From: Chytriomyces cf. hyalinus JEL632
Taxonomy: Eukaryota > Chytridiomycota > Chytridiomycetes > Chytridiales > Chytriomycetaceae
Assembly (NCBI GenBank): GCA_025435555.1
Contig: JAIWWG010000065.1
Span: forward strand, 144,779-208,778
Length of the DNA: 64,000 bases
Reading direction: 5' to 3'
Shown here piece by piece: positions 1 through 10,650 of the stretch (the first letter of the stretch is position 1; every line of letters begins with the position of its first letter). A program made the translations under genes and the position numbers. Below the pieces are notes generated by a model. It was not told where the DNA came from. It did not search any database and saw only the letters and a program-made list of their open reading frames with translations.

Positions 1-2051
1 TCATAACCTGTCAACGTCTCCCAGCGCCACTACTGGCGGATTCATTTCAAGGGCGCATACAACTTCGTTAGGCAAGACTGCTCCACGTACGAAAAGTACC
101 GACGATTCTGAAAATCCCACTACAAAAGATTACCCAAACTTGATTTCTGTACCCAAAACCAGTTCCGCGTTTGGAACAAAAAGTCTAGATCGAAGTATGG
201 GTCGTCCAAAAAAACAACGAAATCAGCTTCCCAGCAGTGGCAACCCTTCGAATAACATGCTTGTTGAAGACGTTTTGTTACAAAATCGAGACGTGAGTCA
301 TTTGTTCTGGGCGGCGGAACGCTCTGAAGTTGTTGCGGACATGCACCCAGTAAAGTTATTTGCGGACGTGGTGCAGCAGCAGGGTGGAGATGGAATGCCA
401 AATGAAAATGAATTGTCCGCCGGTGGTCTGTTGCGCAAAAATAGTACACTGAAAAGGGTGGTTATATCCGCAGATACCGTGGCCATGCAGGAAAAAATGC
501 CAGCTGTGGCTGTGATCATGGCGGGCGATGCACCCCCTCTTCCAAACTCCACAGCAGCCGGTACTGGATTTGTGGCTGCGGAACCGGAAGATACGTTTAT
601 TATGATGAACCCGGAGATGATGAGCACTTTGGGTGGAAGCTTGTCACGTACGCGCAGTTTCAAGCAAAGCCATATCGTTATTACGGCGGAGGGTGTTACT
701 GACGTTGAATCGGGAGAACAGCTGCCGAATTCTCCAGACGTGACACCACCGATCACATCCACTCTGTCGGGTGTAAGCTTTGTATCACATGAAGTCGTTG
801 ATTCAAATCGGGACTTGAATCAAAAGACGGGAGGAAATGATCATTTAGTGGCTGTGGATAGTTTAGCAATTTCGGTATTACCTGGCGACAGTCCACATGT
901 CGTTCATCAGACATCGCAAGACAGCCCGACGATATCTCCTGCATCTACTCCAACTCTACCGTCTGTGGAGGTACCAACGGATGACGAAAGCGGAGGCAAA
1001 CCAAAATGGAACTGGCTGTCTGGTCTTGTTCCAAATCGACCCAATTCGAAAGGTCAGATAATACCACACCCTGCTTTGGCAGAATCGCCGGACTCTATCG
1101 ATGGTTCGAAGCTCCAAATGTCAGATGTTTCTCGACCAGCTCGGAGCAATTTAGATCGCAGACCTAGCATCGATACTGATGATTTTGCCTGTGAGTTGTT
1201 CTGCTAAATCCTGCTTGCTCGCATTTTGACATGGTGTTCCTTTTTATTTTTCCCCAGACCCTGGCCAAGGATCGCACTTCAATGGATTCCCTAGATTCCC
1301 TCTTCACCTTGAAAAGTCGATTTGTATGATTTTTGATTCAACGCACTTCATTTTTTTTCTTTTCCTCGCCTAAAGACACCATTTCATAACAGATCAACTT
1401 TCTCACGCGAAACTTGCTCAAGCAAGACGTCCTCTGATACACCAAGTCATGATTTCAAACCTCATGCTGTATATCCTCTCTGTCCATGCGGACGTGACAC
1501 TTCATCGCCAGGGCCCCCGAAAACATAGAGGCGGTGGGAAAAAGAAAAAGAGCGGGAAAAAAAAGAAGCGAAGAAACGGGGCAGGAATGCTCGGACGTGA
1601 AGACGCATCCGATGTGTCAGACATTGAACTGCAAATGTACGGAAACTATCATCCTTCTTCGATTGCAACAGCGGGACCGCCGCTTGTAGCGCTTTCTGCG
1701 GAGCAGGACCATCATCAAAAACATGTTGAAGCAAAGAGGAAGTCGAATGGATCTATTTCGAGTGTAGAGTCGAGTGGGTCTTGGGCTGGGGAGTCGGATT
1801 CGGATGCCTCGAGTGCAGTTGAGGGTGCTGCTGGGCGACGTGGATTGTTTAAAAGCGGAAAGAAATCAAAGGGAAGTAGGTCCTCGAGCAAGAGCAGTAG
1901 TGATGCTGGTGGAGGGGCATTGAACAGCATGGCAATGGGATTATATCGCGCCATGGGCAGGAACCTTGCGCGAAAGAAATCTGGGGCCAGTTTAAACGGA
2001 ACTGCTGATGATGATGACGTTCCGCTGGCTATTCTCGTCGGAAAAAATTAG
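1..2051 (+). CDS. 3' part of an uncharacterised Ser/Thr-rich protein with a basic C-terminal tract
   Basis: Not recognised. The frame is open from base 2, so the start lies outside the window; at least 637 residues are visible. I place exons at 2-1190, 1258-1323 and 1393-2051, joined by introns with GTGAGT..AG and GTATGA..AG ends; both joins keep phase 1. The protein is low in predicted structure, rich in Ser, Thr and Pro, with several LxRxxS-like patches (near base 650, RTRSFKQS). The last exon carries a lysine- and arginine-rich tract around base 1,510-1,580 (GGGKKKKSGKKKKRR), which could be a nuclear localisation or nucleic-acid or lipid binding patch; that is inference. It ends with an acidic DDDDV stretch and a TAG at 2049-2051. 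No enzymatic motif is visible. A T-rich 3' region follows. Confidence 0.65.
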
Positions 2052-2442
2052 GTGTTTTTTTTTTCTTTCTTTTAGACTCTCTGGATTGGGGTCACTCTTT
2101 TTTTTTTTTTGGAAGATTTCCATATTCATTTTTCTCTCTTTTTATCGCTTTTTTTTTCGTCATTATTTGTCGCTTTCTTTTCATCAATTCCTTTATTTTT
2201 CTTCATTATTTCTTGTTTTATTTGGATGACTGACTTTTTCCTGAGAGTAAACTATTATTTGGAATAGAAAAACAGCGCATAAACACGCACTCGAATAGAC
2301 ACGCTGGGCAGGTTTTTTGTCACACAAGCACATAAGCAGAAGCACAGAAAAAGAGTCAGTTTTATTTTCAAAGAAATCGCTTCAGCGTTCACAGATAAAT
2401 AATGGAGGGTCACGGTTGGGAAACCCAAGGCTCGCAACGCAC
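2052..2442. other. T-rich convergent intergenic region, no gene seen
   Basis: This lies between the end of the first gene and the stop of the tau-like gene on the other strand. It has several T runs (about 2,055-2,070 and 2,100-2,110) and looks like overlapping 3' untranslated sequence. The small open frames here have no family resemblance. Confidence 0.6.
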
Positions 2443-3608
2443 TTACGTGCTTCTTGTAGAGAATGACGGAGACAGTGCCTGGGACAACATGATTCGGTTA
2501 GAAAAAGAACCTCAGAGAACCCCAAGTAAGCTTACCCTTTCAGCAAATTCAAGTTTTTCGGAAAAGATTCGCACATTTCCACCACCTGGCACATGATCTG
2601 ATTTTGCGTCAATGCGCGGTTGAGCCTTTCAAGAGGAAGAGGAATAGAGTGTTAACTTGAGATTGTCTTGCAAAATTACAATACGAACTTATTCACCTTT
2701 TCCTTGAACTCAAGCTTCTCATCGTAAATGCGGACATTTCCACCACCTGGCACGTGGTCACTTTTCGCATCAATTCTCGGAGCTGCCTTTTCCTTAAACG
2801 CCAGCTTCTCGTCAAAAATCTTGACATTGCCGCCTTTTGGCGTATGGTCAGACTTGGCATCGATGCGTGGTGCGGCCTTTTCCTTGAACGCAAGCTTCTC
2901 ATCGAAAATCTTTACGTTGCCACCCTTTGGCGTGTGATCCGATTTCGCCAGAATTCTCGGCGAGGCTTTTTCTTTGAACGCCAGTTTCTCGTCGTAGATT
3001 TTCACGTTTCCGCCTTTTGGGGTGTGGTCTGATTTTGCGTCGATTCGAGGGGCGGCCTTTTCTTTGAAGGCGAGCTTTTCGTCATAGATTTTAACATTTC
3101 CACCGCCGGGAATGTGATCGATTTTAGCATCAATTCGTGCTGCAGCCTTTTGATCCGTTTTTTATAGATTAGTTGGTTAAGATTGGTTAGTTTTTTCATT
3201 CCGAGTGAGTGACCCAATCATGAACATGCATTCACTCCACCTTGTCCTTGAAACCCAGTTTTTCGTTGAATATTTTGACATCCCCTCCAGTGGGTGTCCT
3301 GTTCACATTCTAACGTTATACGGGTTAGTAAGCGTTCTGCTTTCCAAAGGGGACAGGTGCAAACGAGGGATGTATTCGGACAAAAGACTCACATCCATAG
3401 AGCCAATCTTTGACTTGACGTTGGCATACTTTCTGTTGACCGGCACTGGCGGCGGAGTCGAAGGTACTGCTGCTGAAGAAGAGCTCGCACCGGGACTTGG
3501 CGACGTCATTCGGCGCACGTTCGAAGGCGATGCAGCCGAGTATGAGCGGGTCATGGGTACGGGGCGTGCGGCCCGTGTCGTGGATTGGGAGGGGCTGCCG
3601 GCCATCAT
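2443..3608 (-). CDS. Tau/MAP2/MAP4-like microtubule-binding repeat protein, seven repeats
   Basis: Predicted 286-residue protein. Exons run 3608-3393, 3309-3241, 3146-2697, 2625-2536 and 2478-2443; all joins are in phase 0. The N-terminal 60 residues are Ser/Pro/Thr-rich and basic. Then comes VKSKIGSMDN, the hallmark start of a tau repeat, followed by seven repeats of about 30 residues with the core PGGGNVKIYDEKLAFKEKA and linkers of the type RIDAKSDH. This matches the tau/MAP2/MAP4 tubulin-binding repeat (KIGSxDN, H-x-PGGG, KI, KLxF), which binds along microtubules. Repeats 2-6 are in one exon; repeats 1 and 7 have their own, split at the same place in the repeat. The start is the first ATG of a tandem ATG pair after a short leader. 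It is divergent from the TPR gene. A different KI-rich repeat protein is the alternative, but the match covers the whole motif. Confidence 0.85.
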
Positions 3609-3823
3609 CTTTGCGTTGTTTGGGCGGTGCGAGCGGGGTGGTGGAGGCTGTGAGGGGCAAGTAGTTAGCAAGAGGAGGTCCGAGAGCCGAGAGAGCAGTC
3701 GGAGGCCGAAGGAGTGGTAGAGGGTGGGCGGATTGCGCTTACACGAAAGGTTGGGGATGGAGATGGGCTTGCACGACTCTTTTTTTTTTTTGTTTTCTTT
3801 CGTTTTGTTTACACCAGTTTGCA
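3609..3823. promoter_or_regulatory. Shared divergent promoter region, tau-like gene and TPR gene
   Basis: Only 215 bp separate the two start codons, so both promoters and both leaders must lie here. It holds a T/A homopolymer run at about 3,780-3,791. No specific factor site is claimed. Confidence 0.45.
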
Positions 3824-5016
3824 ATGGACAAGTCCGATCTTGACGCACTCATCACTTTGGTTGCATCTGACGCAAAGTGGACGCAAACGCAGCGGGACCA
3901 CATCTCGACGGCGCTGTCGGAGCACAACAAGGCCTTTGCCCTGATGGAGCAGGGCCGTCTCGCTGACTCTCTCGCCCTCAGGTACCTGCTGCATTGCATC
4001 GTGTGCGTATGGAGCGACCCTTGTTCTGACTCTCCTGGTGTTTTTTTTGAACCAGGACTGCGTTGTTGAACAAGCATTTGGTTCCAGTTCTTGGCTCATC
4101 GCATGTACTCGTCCAACGGTTTTCTCTCGAGATTGGGGAGTTACTTGGTCAACTTGGTCGTAAGGAAGAGGCAATTGAGTCGCTTACTTCGTCTGTTTCG
4201 GCCCTGAGAATTCTGGTCGACACACCCAAACTGCTGCACCATGCCACGCTGGTTCAAGCAACCGAAACCCTCACGGAAGCCCTTAAGCTGCTTGGAACTG
4301 AATACGCACTCACAAATGACCAGTACGACAAAGCCCTCAAATGCTTTGAGGAAGCCGAGAATCTGAACCAGAAACCAGTCACGCATGTGTTCTCACTGCA
4401 CCTCAAAACAAAGATTGTAATGGTCTGGATCTTTATGATATCCGATGGCGGACCTTCTGAAGAACAGGTGGAAAAGCTGTGGAAACTCGCACATGCTCTT
4501 TTGTTGGAAATTGCAGAAAACGCGACCACTGCCATGTCCAACGACGATGGAGCCAAGCCGCAACCCGAGCTGGTTGATATCCTCGGTGAAGCGTACTGGC
4601 GGCTATCTCAACTCTGTAAAATGATTGGAAACCAAGACGCAGCCCTCGAAAATCTGGAAAAGTATGTTGATGTGTATTCTCGAAAAGTGTCTCTCGCGTC
4701 ACTGCCTGGATGCATGGATTACTGCGAACTTTCGATTGAATCTGGATCCGAAAAACTAAAGAGCTCCGAATTGCGCGAAATGGTGCTTCAATGTGTGATT
4801 GTTGCAAAGCAGGCGTACGGCGAAGGAAACGTGACGTACGGGATTGCGCTGCAGAACCAAGTCTCGTTGCTATTCCGATTGAATCAATTTGATGAAGCGA
4901 TTCAAGTATGCATGCAGATTATTCGCATTGAAGAGGGCAGCGTGAACAATGCTGGTCGCGGAAAGATGATGCTAGCGTTTTTGGAGGATATGAAGAAGAA
5001 GAGTGGGACGAAATGA
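3824..5016 (+). CDS. TPR-repeat protein of unknown role
   Basis: Exons 3824-3981 and 4056-5016 give 372 residues. The join (AG plus G at GTACCT..CCAG) restores an Arg codon. The protein is almost wholly alpha-helical with TPR-like pairs, for example the helix pattern around residues 35-60 (FALMEQGRLADSLALR), the segment ending in LGRKEEAIESL, and a late one (AYGEGNVTYGIALQNQ then LNQFDEAIQ) that resembles kinesin-light-chain or SMYD-type C-terminal helical repeats. No catalytic domain is present. TPRs normally form protein-binding scaffolds; the partner cannot be told. It lies head-to-head with the tau-like gene, 215 bp away, which may mean joint expression but not joint function. Confidence 0.75.
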
Positions 5017-5344
5017 AATAAACTCTCATGTTTGAAGCACTGCTTCCTTTTCTTGCCGCTTCAACTGCGGTTAACGATGTCTGCATTCGAACTGTCGACA
5101 ATTGCGGCGAAAGCTGAAGGAAAGGATCACTGTCTCGATCTTTGACATGCGTGATGCCTGTCGAGAGTCGCACATTAATCGGATATTTCGAAGCCAATGA
5201 AGCCGCGTATTTCACGACTGAGATGATACAGCGGTGATTTCAAATATAAACTGCATTTTATGTTCAAAAAAAAAGTCCGGAAACCCAGCTCAGCATTTCC
5301 AACATTTCATCTTTCCTCAAAAGCACACCAACACCAACACACGC
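5017..5344. other. Intergenic region upstream of RPA1, no gene seen
   Basis: It contains the 3' end of the TPR gene (an AATAAA-like ATGAAATAAA signal right at its stop) and the RPA1 promoter and leader. No conserved open frame or RNA gene was recognised. Confidence 0.5.
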
Positions 5345-7888
5345 ATGAGCGAACCAATCTCCGAAGCCCTTCTTTCTCGAGGATCCATCTACCGTCTCAG
5401 TGCACAGGGGCTCACAGAGACTCCCACGCATCTGCAGGTGCTGAACGTCAAGACAGTGAAGGCCACCAACGATGCCACGGCCACAGAGAGATACAGGGTC
5501 ATCCTCTCAGATGGCGTCCACGCAATGCAGGGTAAGTTCATTATCATTGTCCATACGCCGCTTGACTGGTGAATACAGTGTGCTAAAGTCAGCGTATCCA
5601 ATACTCGCAGGTATGCTTGCCACCCAACTCAACCACCTCATCACGTCAAATCAAATCGTCAAACACTCTGTCGTGCGCATCGATAAAATGCTGTGCAATG
5701 AGATCTCTGGCAAACGGTTTGCCCCCTTTTTTTTTTCGCTTTAGTCACTTTCAAACACCATGTATTCACGTGCTTCATAAGTATTCTGATTATTTTAGAC
5801 TTGGTCACGCTCAATCCAGGGGATGAAAACTGTCCTCGTTTCGGAAACCCAATGATGGAAATCACTGCACCGCCTGCACCGCTGGAAACTCAACAACACC
5901 AACCAAAGCAGCAACAGCAACAGCAATACCAAGCCCCTCAGAATCCGCAGCAGCAGCAACAGCAACAACAGCAACAACAACAATACAACCAGTCAGCGAG
6001 TAACCAGCAACGGCAAGTGCCACAACAGAATCGCAACAGTCATCAGCAACAAGCGAACCCAAACGACGTTGCAGTTTTCCCAATCAAGAGTCTGAGTCCT
6101 TACCAAAACAAGTACGGCCCCTTTTTTACATCTCTCATTTACGTTCGCTTTCGCAATTGCCTTTTCTTTTGCGGGGCGCGTTTTGATATTGTTCTGTCGT
6201 CTCGTCATCCCAACAACTATCTCTAACTGTATGATAGGTGGACTATTCGTGCGCGTTTAATCTCAAAGAGCGACATTCGTACTTACAACAATGCGAAGGG
6301 GCCCGGCCAGCTGTTCAGTATGACGTTTGGTGATGACAGTGTGAGTTTACAAATCCCACTGTGTTCCAAAATTGAGAGAATGGCAACCTGCCAAGTCCGC
6401 TTCACTTCAAACTAAAATCTCACCATGAATATACAGGGAGAAATCCGTGCAACAGGTTTCAATGACACCGTCACACATTTCTATGACATGCTTGTGGAGA
6501 ACAAAGTGTATTACGTGAGTAAAGCGCAGATTAAAGTGGCGAACCGTAATTACAGTGGTGGCATCAACAACGACTACGAAATGACGCTTGATTTGGGAAC
6601 CATTATTACAGAGGTTTGTTGTTCACGTTCAATCCAGTTTTTTTTTCGGACATCCATTTTGATAAAACTTTTGTGAACATTCAGTGCAATGACAAATCTG
6701 CCATGCCCCAAATCTTGATCAAGCGTGTCATGTTGAATCAGCTTATGGAATATGAGAAGGATCACACAATCGGTTTGTTGCTGCACACAAAACAAAAGTT
6801 TTTGTCTGTAACCAAATATACTGCAGATCTCGTTGCCGTTGTCACAGACGTTCAGCCCCCGACAGAAATCACAACCAAAGCCGGAAAGCAGCTTTTGAAG
6901 CGTGAAATCGTGGTGGCCGATGAAAGCAACTACAGCTGTCGTCTCACCCTCTGGGGTCGACAAGCCGAAACTTTCCAAGACCTTTCTGTGGACAATGTTT
7001 CTTCTGCAGCGAGCAACCCCATTTACATTTTCAAGGGCGTCCGCGTGAATGACTTTGGAGGTAGATCACTGTCCATGCCTGCGGGGGGCACCGTGATTTT
7101 CAACCCAGACAACCGTGAGGCGCATACTGTTCGTGGATGGTGGATGAATGAAGGTGTTAACGGGGGTGTTGCATCTTACTCGAACGGCGGAGCGGGTGGT
7201 GGTGGCGGTGGAAGCGGTGGACAAGTTGCGGGAGTTCGTGGCTTCAAATTGATTTCCAGCATTGCGGAAGAAAACATGGGACACGGAGAGAAACCAGATT
7301 GGCTATCCATTCGCGCCACCATTTCCTTTATCAAGTCTGACAGAGACATGTGGTACCCTGCGTGCCAGAGCCCTGACTGTCAGAAGAAGGTTACTCAAAC
7401 GGAGTCTGGATGGCGTTGCGAGAAATGCAACAAGTCGTTTCCAACGCCAAAGTATAGGTATTTGTGTGCACGCTGGCATTCTGTTTGATTTCTTTTTGTG
7501 CTGATGCAGATTTGGATTATTTTACAGATATATTTTCAACTGCAAAGTCCTTGACCATTCTACTGAAACATGGGTTGGATTCTTTAATGACACTGCTGAA
7601 GCGCTGTTTGGCATGTCAGCAAACGACTTGCAAATGATTCAGGTGGGGTTCTCACTTTTTTTTAGATTCAACCTTCACTCACGAAAATCACTTTAGCAAA
7701 ACGAACCCGAGCGTTACAAGTCGATTGTCGACTCAGCGCAGTGGAGGCAATTGAATTTGCGTGTTCGAGCGAAAGCTGAAGCTTTCCAGGACGATTTGAA
7801 GGTTCGCGTGTCTGTTCAGTCCATGGAGCCCATCAATTACGCTGCGGCTGCAATTGACTTGGCGGATGCCATTGCCGCGTATGCTTGA
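5345..7888 (+). CDS. RFA1: Replication protein A 70 kDa subunit (RPA1/Rfa1)
   Basis: Largest subunit of the single-stranded DNA binding complex of replication, repair and recombination. Eight exons: 5345-5531, 5611-5716, 5782-6111, 6238-6340, 6437-6613, 6685-7457, 7528-7642, 7697-7888, giving 660 residues (human about 616). The N-terminal OB fold has YRVILSDGVHAMQ and MLATQLNHL. A Gln-rich linker follows, then DNA-binding domain A (SPYQNKWTIRARLISKSDI, GEIRATGF), domain B, and domain C with its zinc ribbon (Cys-x4-Cys ... Cys-x2-Cys near base 7,363-7,440) and the trimerisation end. The third exon start was set by reading KRILIILDLVTLNP across a GTTTGC donor. The unusual part is the linker, which carries a run of 12 Gln plus further Gln clusters. 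Confidence 0.96.
5948..5983 (+). repeat. CAG/CAA microsatellite coding for 12 Gln in RPA1
   Basis: Mixed CAG and CAA codons, uninterrupted, inside the flexible linker between the RPA1 N-terminal OB fold and domain A; further CAA/CAG clusters flank it from 5,891. Confidence 0.9.
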
Positions 7889-8222
7889 TTGTTTTTTTTG
7901 ATGTTGTGGGCAGTTGGAGTTTATGCGGCTCTTAGTGTTTCTGTTTCTGTTTCGTGGGGTGATGAATACATTTTCAACTTATTGAGTCGCGTTTGATTTT
8001 AGATTGGGTACCAGGGCGGAGAAAGAAGATGCGCTTTTTCAAGGATATGGAGCAGAGAATGAGTGTTGCACAGCAGGTTTATTCTCTCACATGCACACTT
8101 TCTCCTGGTTCATGTGAAGAACCAAAATTAACAATCCAAGCACCAAAAGTTAACGCACGCCAATCCCTCTTTTCATTTCAACAATTCGATAGGGATTTGA
8201 AGTACGCGCGCCATTCGGGAAT
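7889..8222. other. Convergent intergenic region, no gene seen
   Basis: This is the 3' space shared by RPA1 (plus) and RPS20 (minus). It has a T-rich stretch just after the RPA1 stop. An open frame crosses it and runs antisense through RPS20, which I take as a shadow. Confidence 0.5.
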
Positions 8223-8585
8223 TTACTGCTGGATGGTGACCTCGACCTCAACACCAGGCTCAATGTTGATGGAAGTGATCTGCTTGACAATCTCAGATGG
8301 AGAGTGCAAGTCAATCAAACGTTTGTGGATACGCAGCTCGAAACGGTCCCAAGTCTTGGAACCCTCACCGTTAGGGGTCTTACGGGTGGTGATACGCAGA
8401 ACCTTGGTTGGCATACGAACGGGTCCCTTAACTTTAAGCTGCTTGTCCTTGGCACGGTTGATCAAGTCAGAGCAGACTTTTTCGAGGTTCTTGACGTTAC
8501 GGGAGGTCAAGGTGATACGGATGCGGTGGATCTTGGCCTCAACTGGGGCTTCAAAGTCCTTCTTGGCTGGAGCGACGTAAGACAT
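8223..8585 (-). CDS. RPS20: 40S ribosomal protein S20 (uS10)
   Basis: 120-residue single coding exon. Conserved uS10 blocks are plain: [57 protein letters not shown] and the end [14 protein letters not shown]. It sits in the head of the small ribosomal subunit near the decoding site. Length matches the family (about 119). The start is the only ATG fitting the family length; the first 17 residues vary between species. A likely leader intron lies just upstream, as is common in ribosomal protein genes. Confidence 0.97.
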   Translation of the reverse strand: MSYVAPAKKDFEAPVEAKIHRIRITLTSRNVKNLEKVCSDLINRAKDKQLKVKGPVRMPTKVLRITTRKTPNGEGSKTWDRFELRIHKRLIDLHSPSEIVKQITSINIEPGVEVEVTIQQ

Positions 8586-8594
8586 GATTTTCTA

Positions 8595-8723
8595 CTTAGC
8601 GGTGACTGCGCGGTGTGAGAGAAAGCAGGTGGTGGGTGGGTTAGCGTGGTTGGTCGCATGCGGTGTTTTGATGGCGTGTGTGATGGGGATGGGGTGTGGT
8701 TGAGGTGGGTGCGACATGCATAC
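8595..8723 (-). other. Probable 5' UTR intron of RPS20; promoter beyond it
   Basis: On the minus strand a good donor (AG/GTATGC at 8723) pairs with an acceptor (CTAAG at 8595), nine bases upstream of the start codon. This is inferred from splice signals only. The rest of 8,724-9,001 contains the RPS20 promoter and the 3' end of the PH-domain gene, with nothing else recognised. Confidence 0.5.
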
Positions 8724-9001
8724 CTCTGAAGAAAGAAATTAAACTGACAAGCTGCACCACCAAAACGAGAAGGAGCTCCTGGCAACACACAACGCGAGAA
8801 TACGTTGTCTCTTGTGTGGAGGGCGTTTGGTGTGAGAGGGAGTTACTTGAATGCGTAACAAGCAAACAGTATTGTTGACTTTCTTTTAAAGGGAGTCTAC
8901 TGCTACATCTCAATCTCAACAACACGCAGAGTTTGCGAAAGCTGACTGCTTTTATTATACATTTGTTTACAGCTTGTTATGGTACAAAAAAATGAGCAAA
9001 A

Positions 9002-10131
9002 TCACTGGGAAGGAATCGTACTTGTCCGCTTTCGGAACTCAACAAAATCATAAACAAGTGTCATGGGGTTTGCAGAAGGCAAAGATGTAGCTGGAGAATC
9101 CATAGAATCTTCGGTATCTGAAAGAGGAAGGGAATGCACTGAGCCCGATGGAGATGAGGCTCTTTCCAAAGCAGCATGGGGCGATGATGGGCTCAGGCCT
9201 GCCATTCCTCTTCGTTTCATGTCTTTGCTGCTGCTGCTACTACTACTGATGGAGGCGCGTTGAGGCCTGGACGGAGGCGAAGGGAACATGCGTTTGAAGT
9301 CTTCGTAAGAGAGTGTGGTGGAAGAAGTCGAGGACGGAATCAAGATGGTTGGAGCGGATCCTTTTCTTGGGTACGAAGTTTGAGGTGCTGAAAGAGCAGA
9401 TGATTCCAATGCTGTCAAACTCTTGCAGCGCTCTTTCTCGGCAAGCTTGGCTTGCTGTGTGTTATGCGCTGCTTTGTACGTTGAGATTGGAATGGGAGAA
9501 AACTTGCGGCTTGAAGGAGAAAGTGGGGTCGGGGATTTCGGGGCGGTTTCGATCATGCCGCTGCTGCCGCGACGTTGAGATTCTGGGATTGTAATGGGAC
9601 GCTGGACTTGTCGTGGAGACGATGTTTTGATGACAGGTTTTGGTATTGATGGTTTTGTAGTTACGGGCGCGTTCTTTAAAGCCGAACGGCGATTCTGCGA
9701 GGGATATGCTGGAGCTGATTGCGTGTATTGGATGGCCTCTTCGACGGCAAGCAGCCATGCGAGAGCTTCTTCGTTTGCGGTGTTCGTTGCTTGATCCCTC
9801 AAAACAAGACGCATCTTCCAAGTCATGCCTTGCGATGCAATGATCAGCAAAACGTCGCCGTGTTCGTCGCTCTCGGCAAGGAGAACGTCCGTGTTCTTGT
9901 CGACTGGGAGAGAAGCCATGGCAGTATAAACGCCAGTGTTGCGACTGCTGAGACGGCTGAGACATAAGCTGTCGGGCTTAAGGACAAGGAGGCGGCGTAA
10001 CCAGCGGCCGGTGTTGGTACTGCAGAAATGAAGGAGAAGAGTCAGTGCTCTGGATGCAGTGTCGCGTATGTGAGAGAAGCTTACTCGAGTACGTGCACGT
10101 CGCTTACTCTCAGGATGGGCTGATGAGACAT
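9002..10131 (-). CDS. PH-domain protein with a Ser-rich tail
   Basis: Exons 10131-10085 and 10019-9002 give 354 residues. The open frame continues further upstream in other sequence (a run of V codons from the CAA repeat), but a donor GTAAGC after GTACTCGA and an acceptor CTGCAG join an ATG (MSHQPILRVSDVHVL) in frame to the body, and this is the better start. Residues about 5-115 look like a pleckstrin-homology fold: WLRRLLVL in strand 2-3, DVLLIIAS later, and the C-terminal helix EEALAWLLAVEEAIQ with its Trp. PH domains bind phosphoinositides or proteins. The remaining 240 residues are Ser/Pro-rich with an 8-Ser run and basic RRG and KRR patches, typical of signalling adaptors. No second domain is recognisable. 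Confidence 0.7.
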
Positions 10132-10303
10132 TGGAGTGCTGTTGTGTGGGTGTTGTTTGACATTGGACGAAGGTCGTTGACGTTGCCTTTTTATTCGGAT
10201 TTTCAAATTGTTCATTCTTTGTGTCTTTGACGTGTGTGTCTCCTTGAGCGCAAATTATTTGGAATTTGAAAGGGCGGATTACTTCATCAGGAACAACGAC
10301 AGC

Positions 10304-10338
<35 letters not shown>

Positions 10339-10650
10339 CGAGAAGGAGACGGACGCAGACACGGCGGACCGCGTGTCTGCGAATGCATCTGCCCAAGCGG
10401 GATGGATGGATCGGAGTGTGGGATGATCCTGCTGACGCACGCTGATGCTTCCTCTGATGCTGATGCTTCCTCTGATGCTGATGCTTCCTCTGATGGATGC
10501 TGATGTTGCTCCTGATGCTGGCTGGAAGCACCGACCAACTGGCGCAGTGCCATTATTGTGCGACGGCACATTCCCCGAGTAATTATTTGTCCAGCATTTC
10601 TTTATATTTATACAGTAGTCAAACAGTTGGGCTCTGAGGGGCGGATACAA
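10132..10650. repeat. Intergenic region with (CAA)n and an 18 bp triple repeat
   Basis: Divergent promoter space between the PH gene and the sphingoid base kinase. It contains a CAA microsatellite at 10303-10339 and three perfect 18 bp units (GCTGATGCTTCCTCTGAT) at 10441-10494. Long open frames through the repeats on both strands are artefacts of the 3 bp period. Confidence 0.75.

Noticed and set aside
2402-2596. Plus-strand open frame of 64 codons
   Set aside because: It is antisense to the last two exons of the tau-like gene and to the intron between them, and its sequence is explained by them.
2676-3146. Regular 90 bp direct repeats, CRISPR-like at first sight
   Set aside because: The repeats are contiguous with no spacers, keep one frame and encode the tau-type repeat; this is a eukaryotic nuclear genome.
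8641-8925. Minus-strand frames upstream of RPS20
   Set aside because: They fall in the probable leader intron and promoter of RPS20 and have no family resemblance.
10208-10426. Plus-strand Asn-run open frame and long minus-strand extension of the PH gene frame
   Set aside because: The CAA triplet repeat keeps all frames open; a splice-supported ATG gives a better N-terminus for the PH protein.
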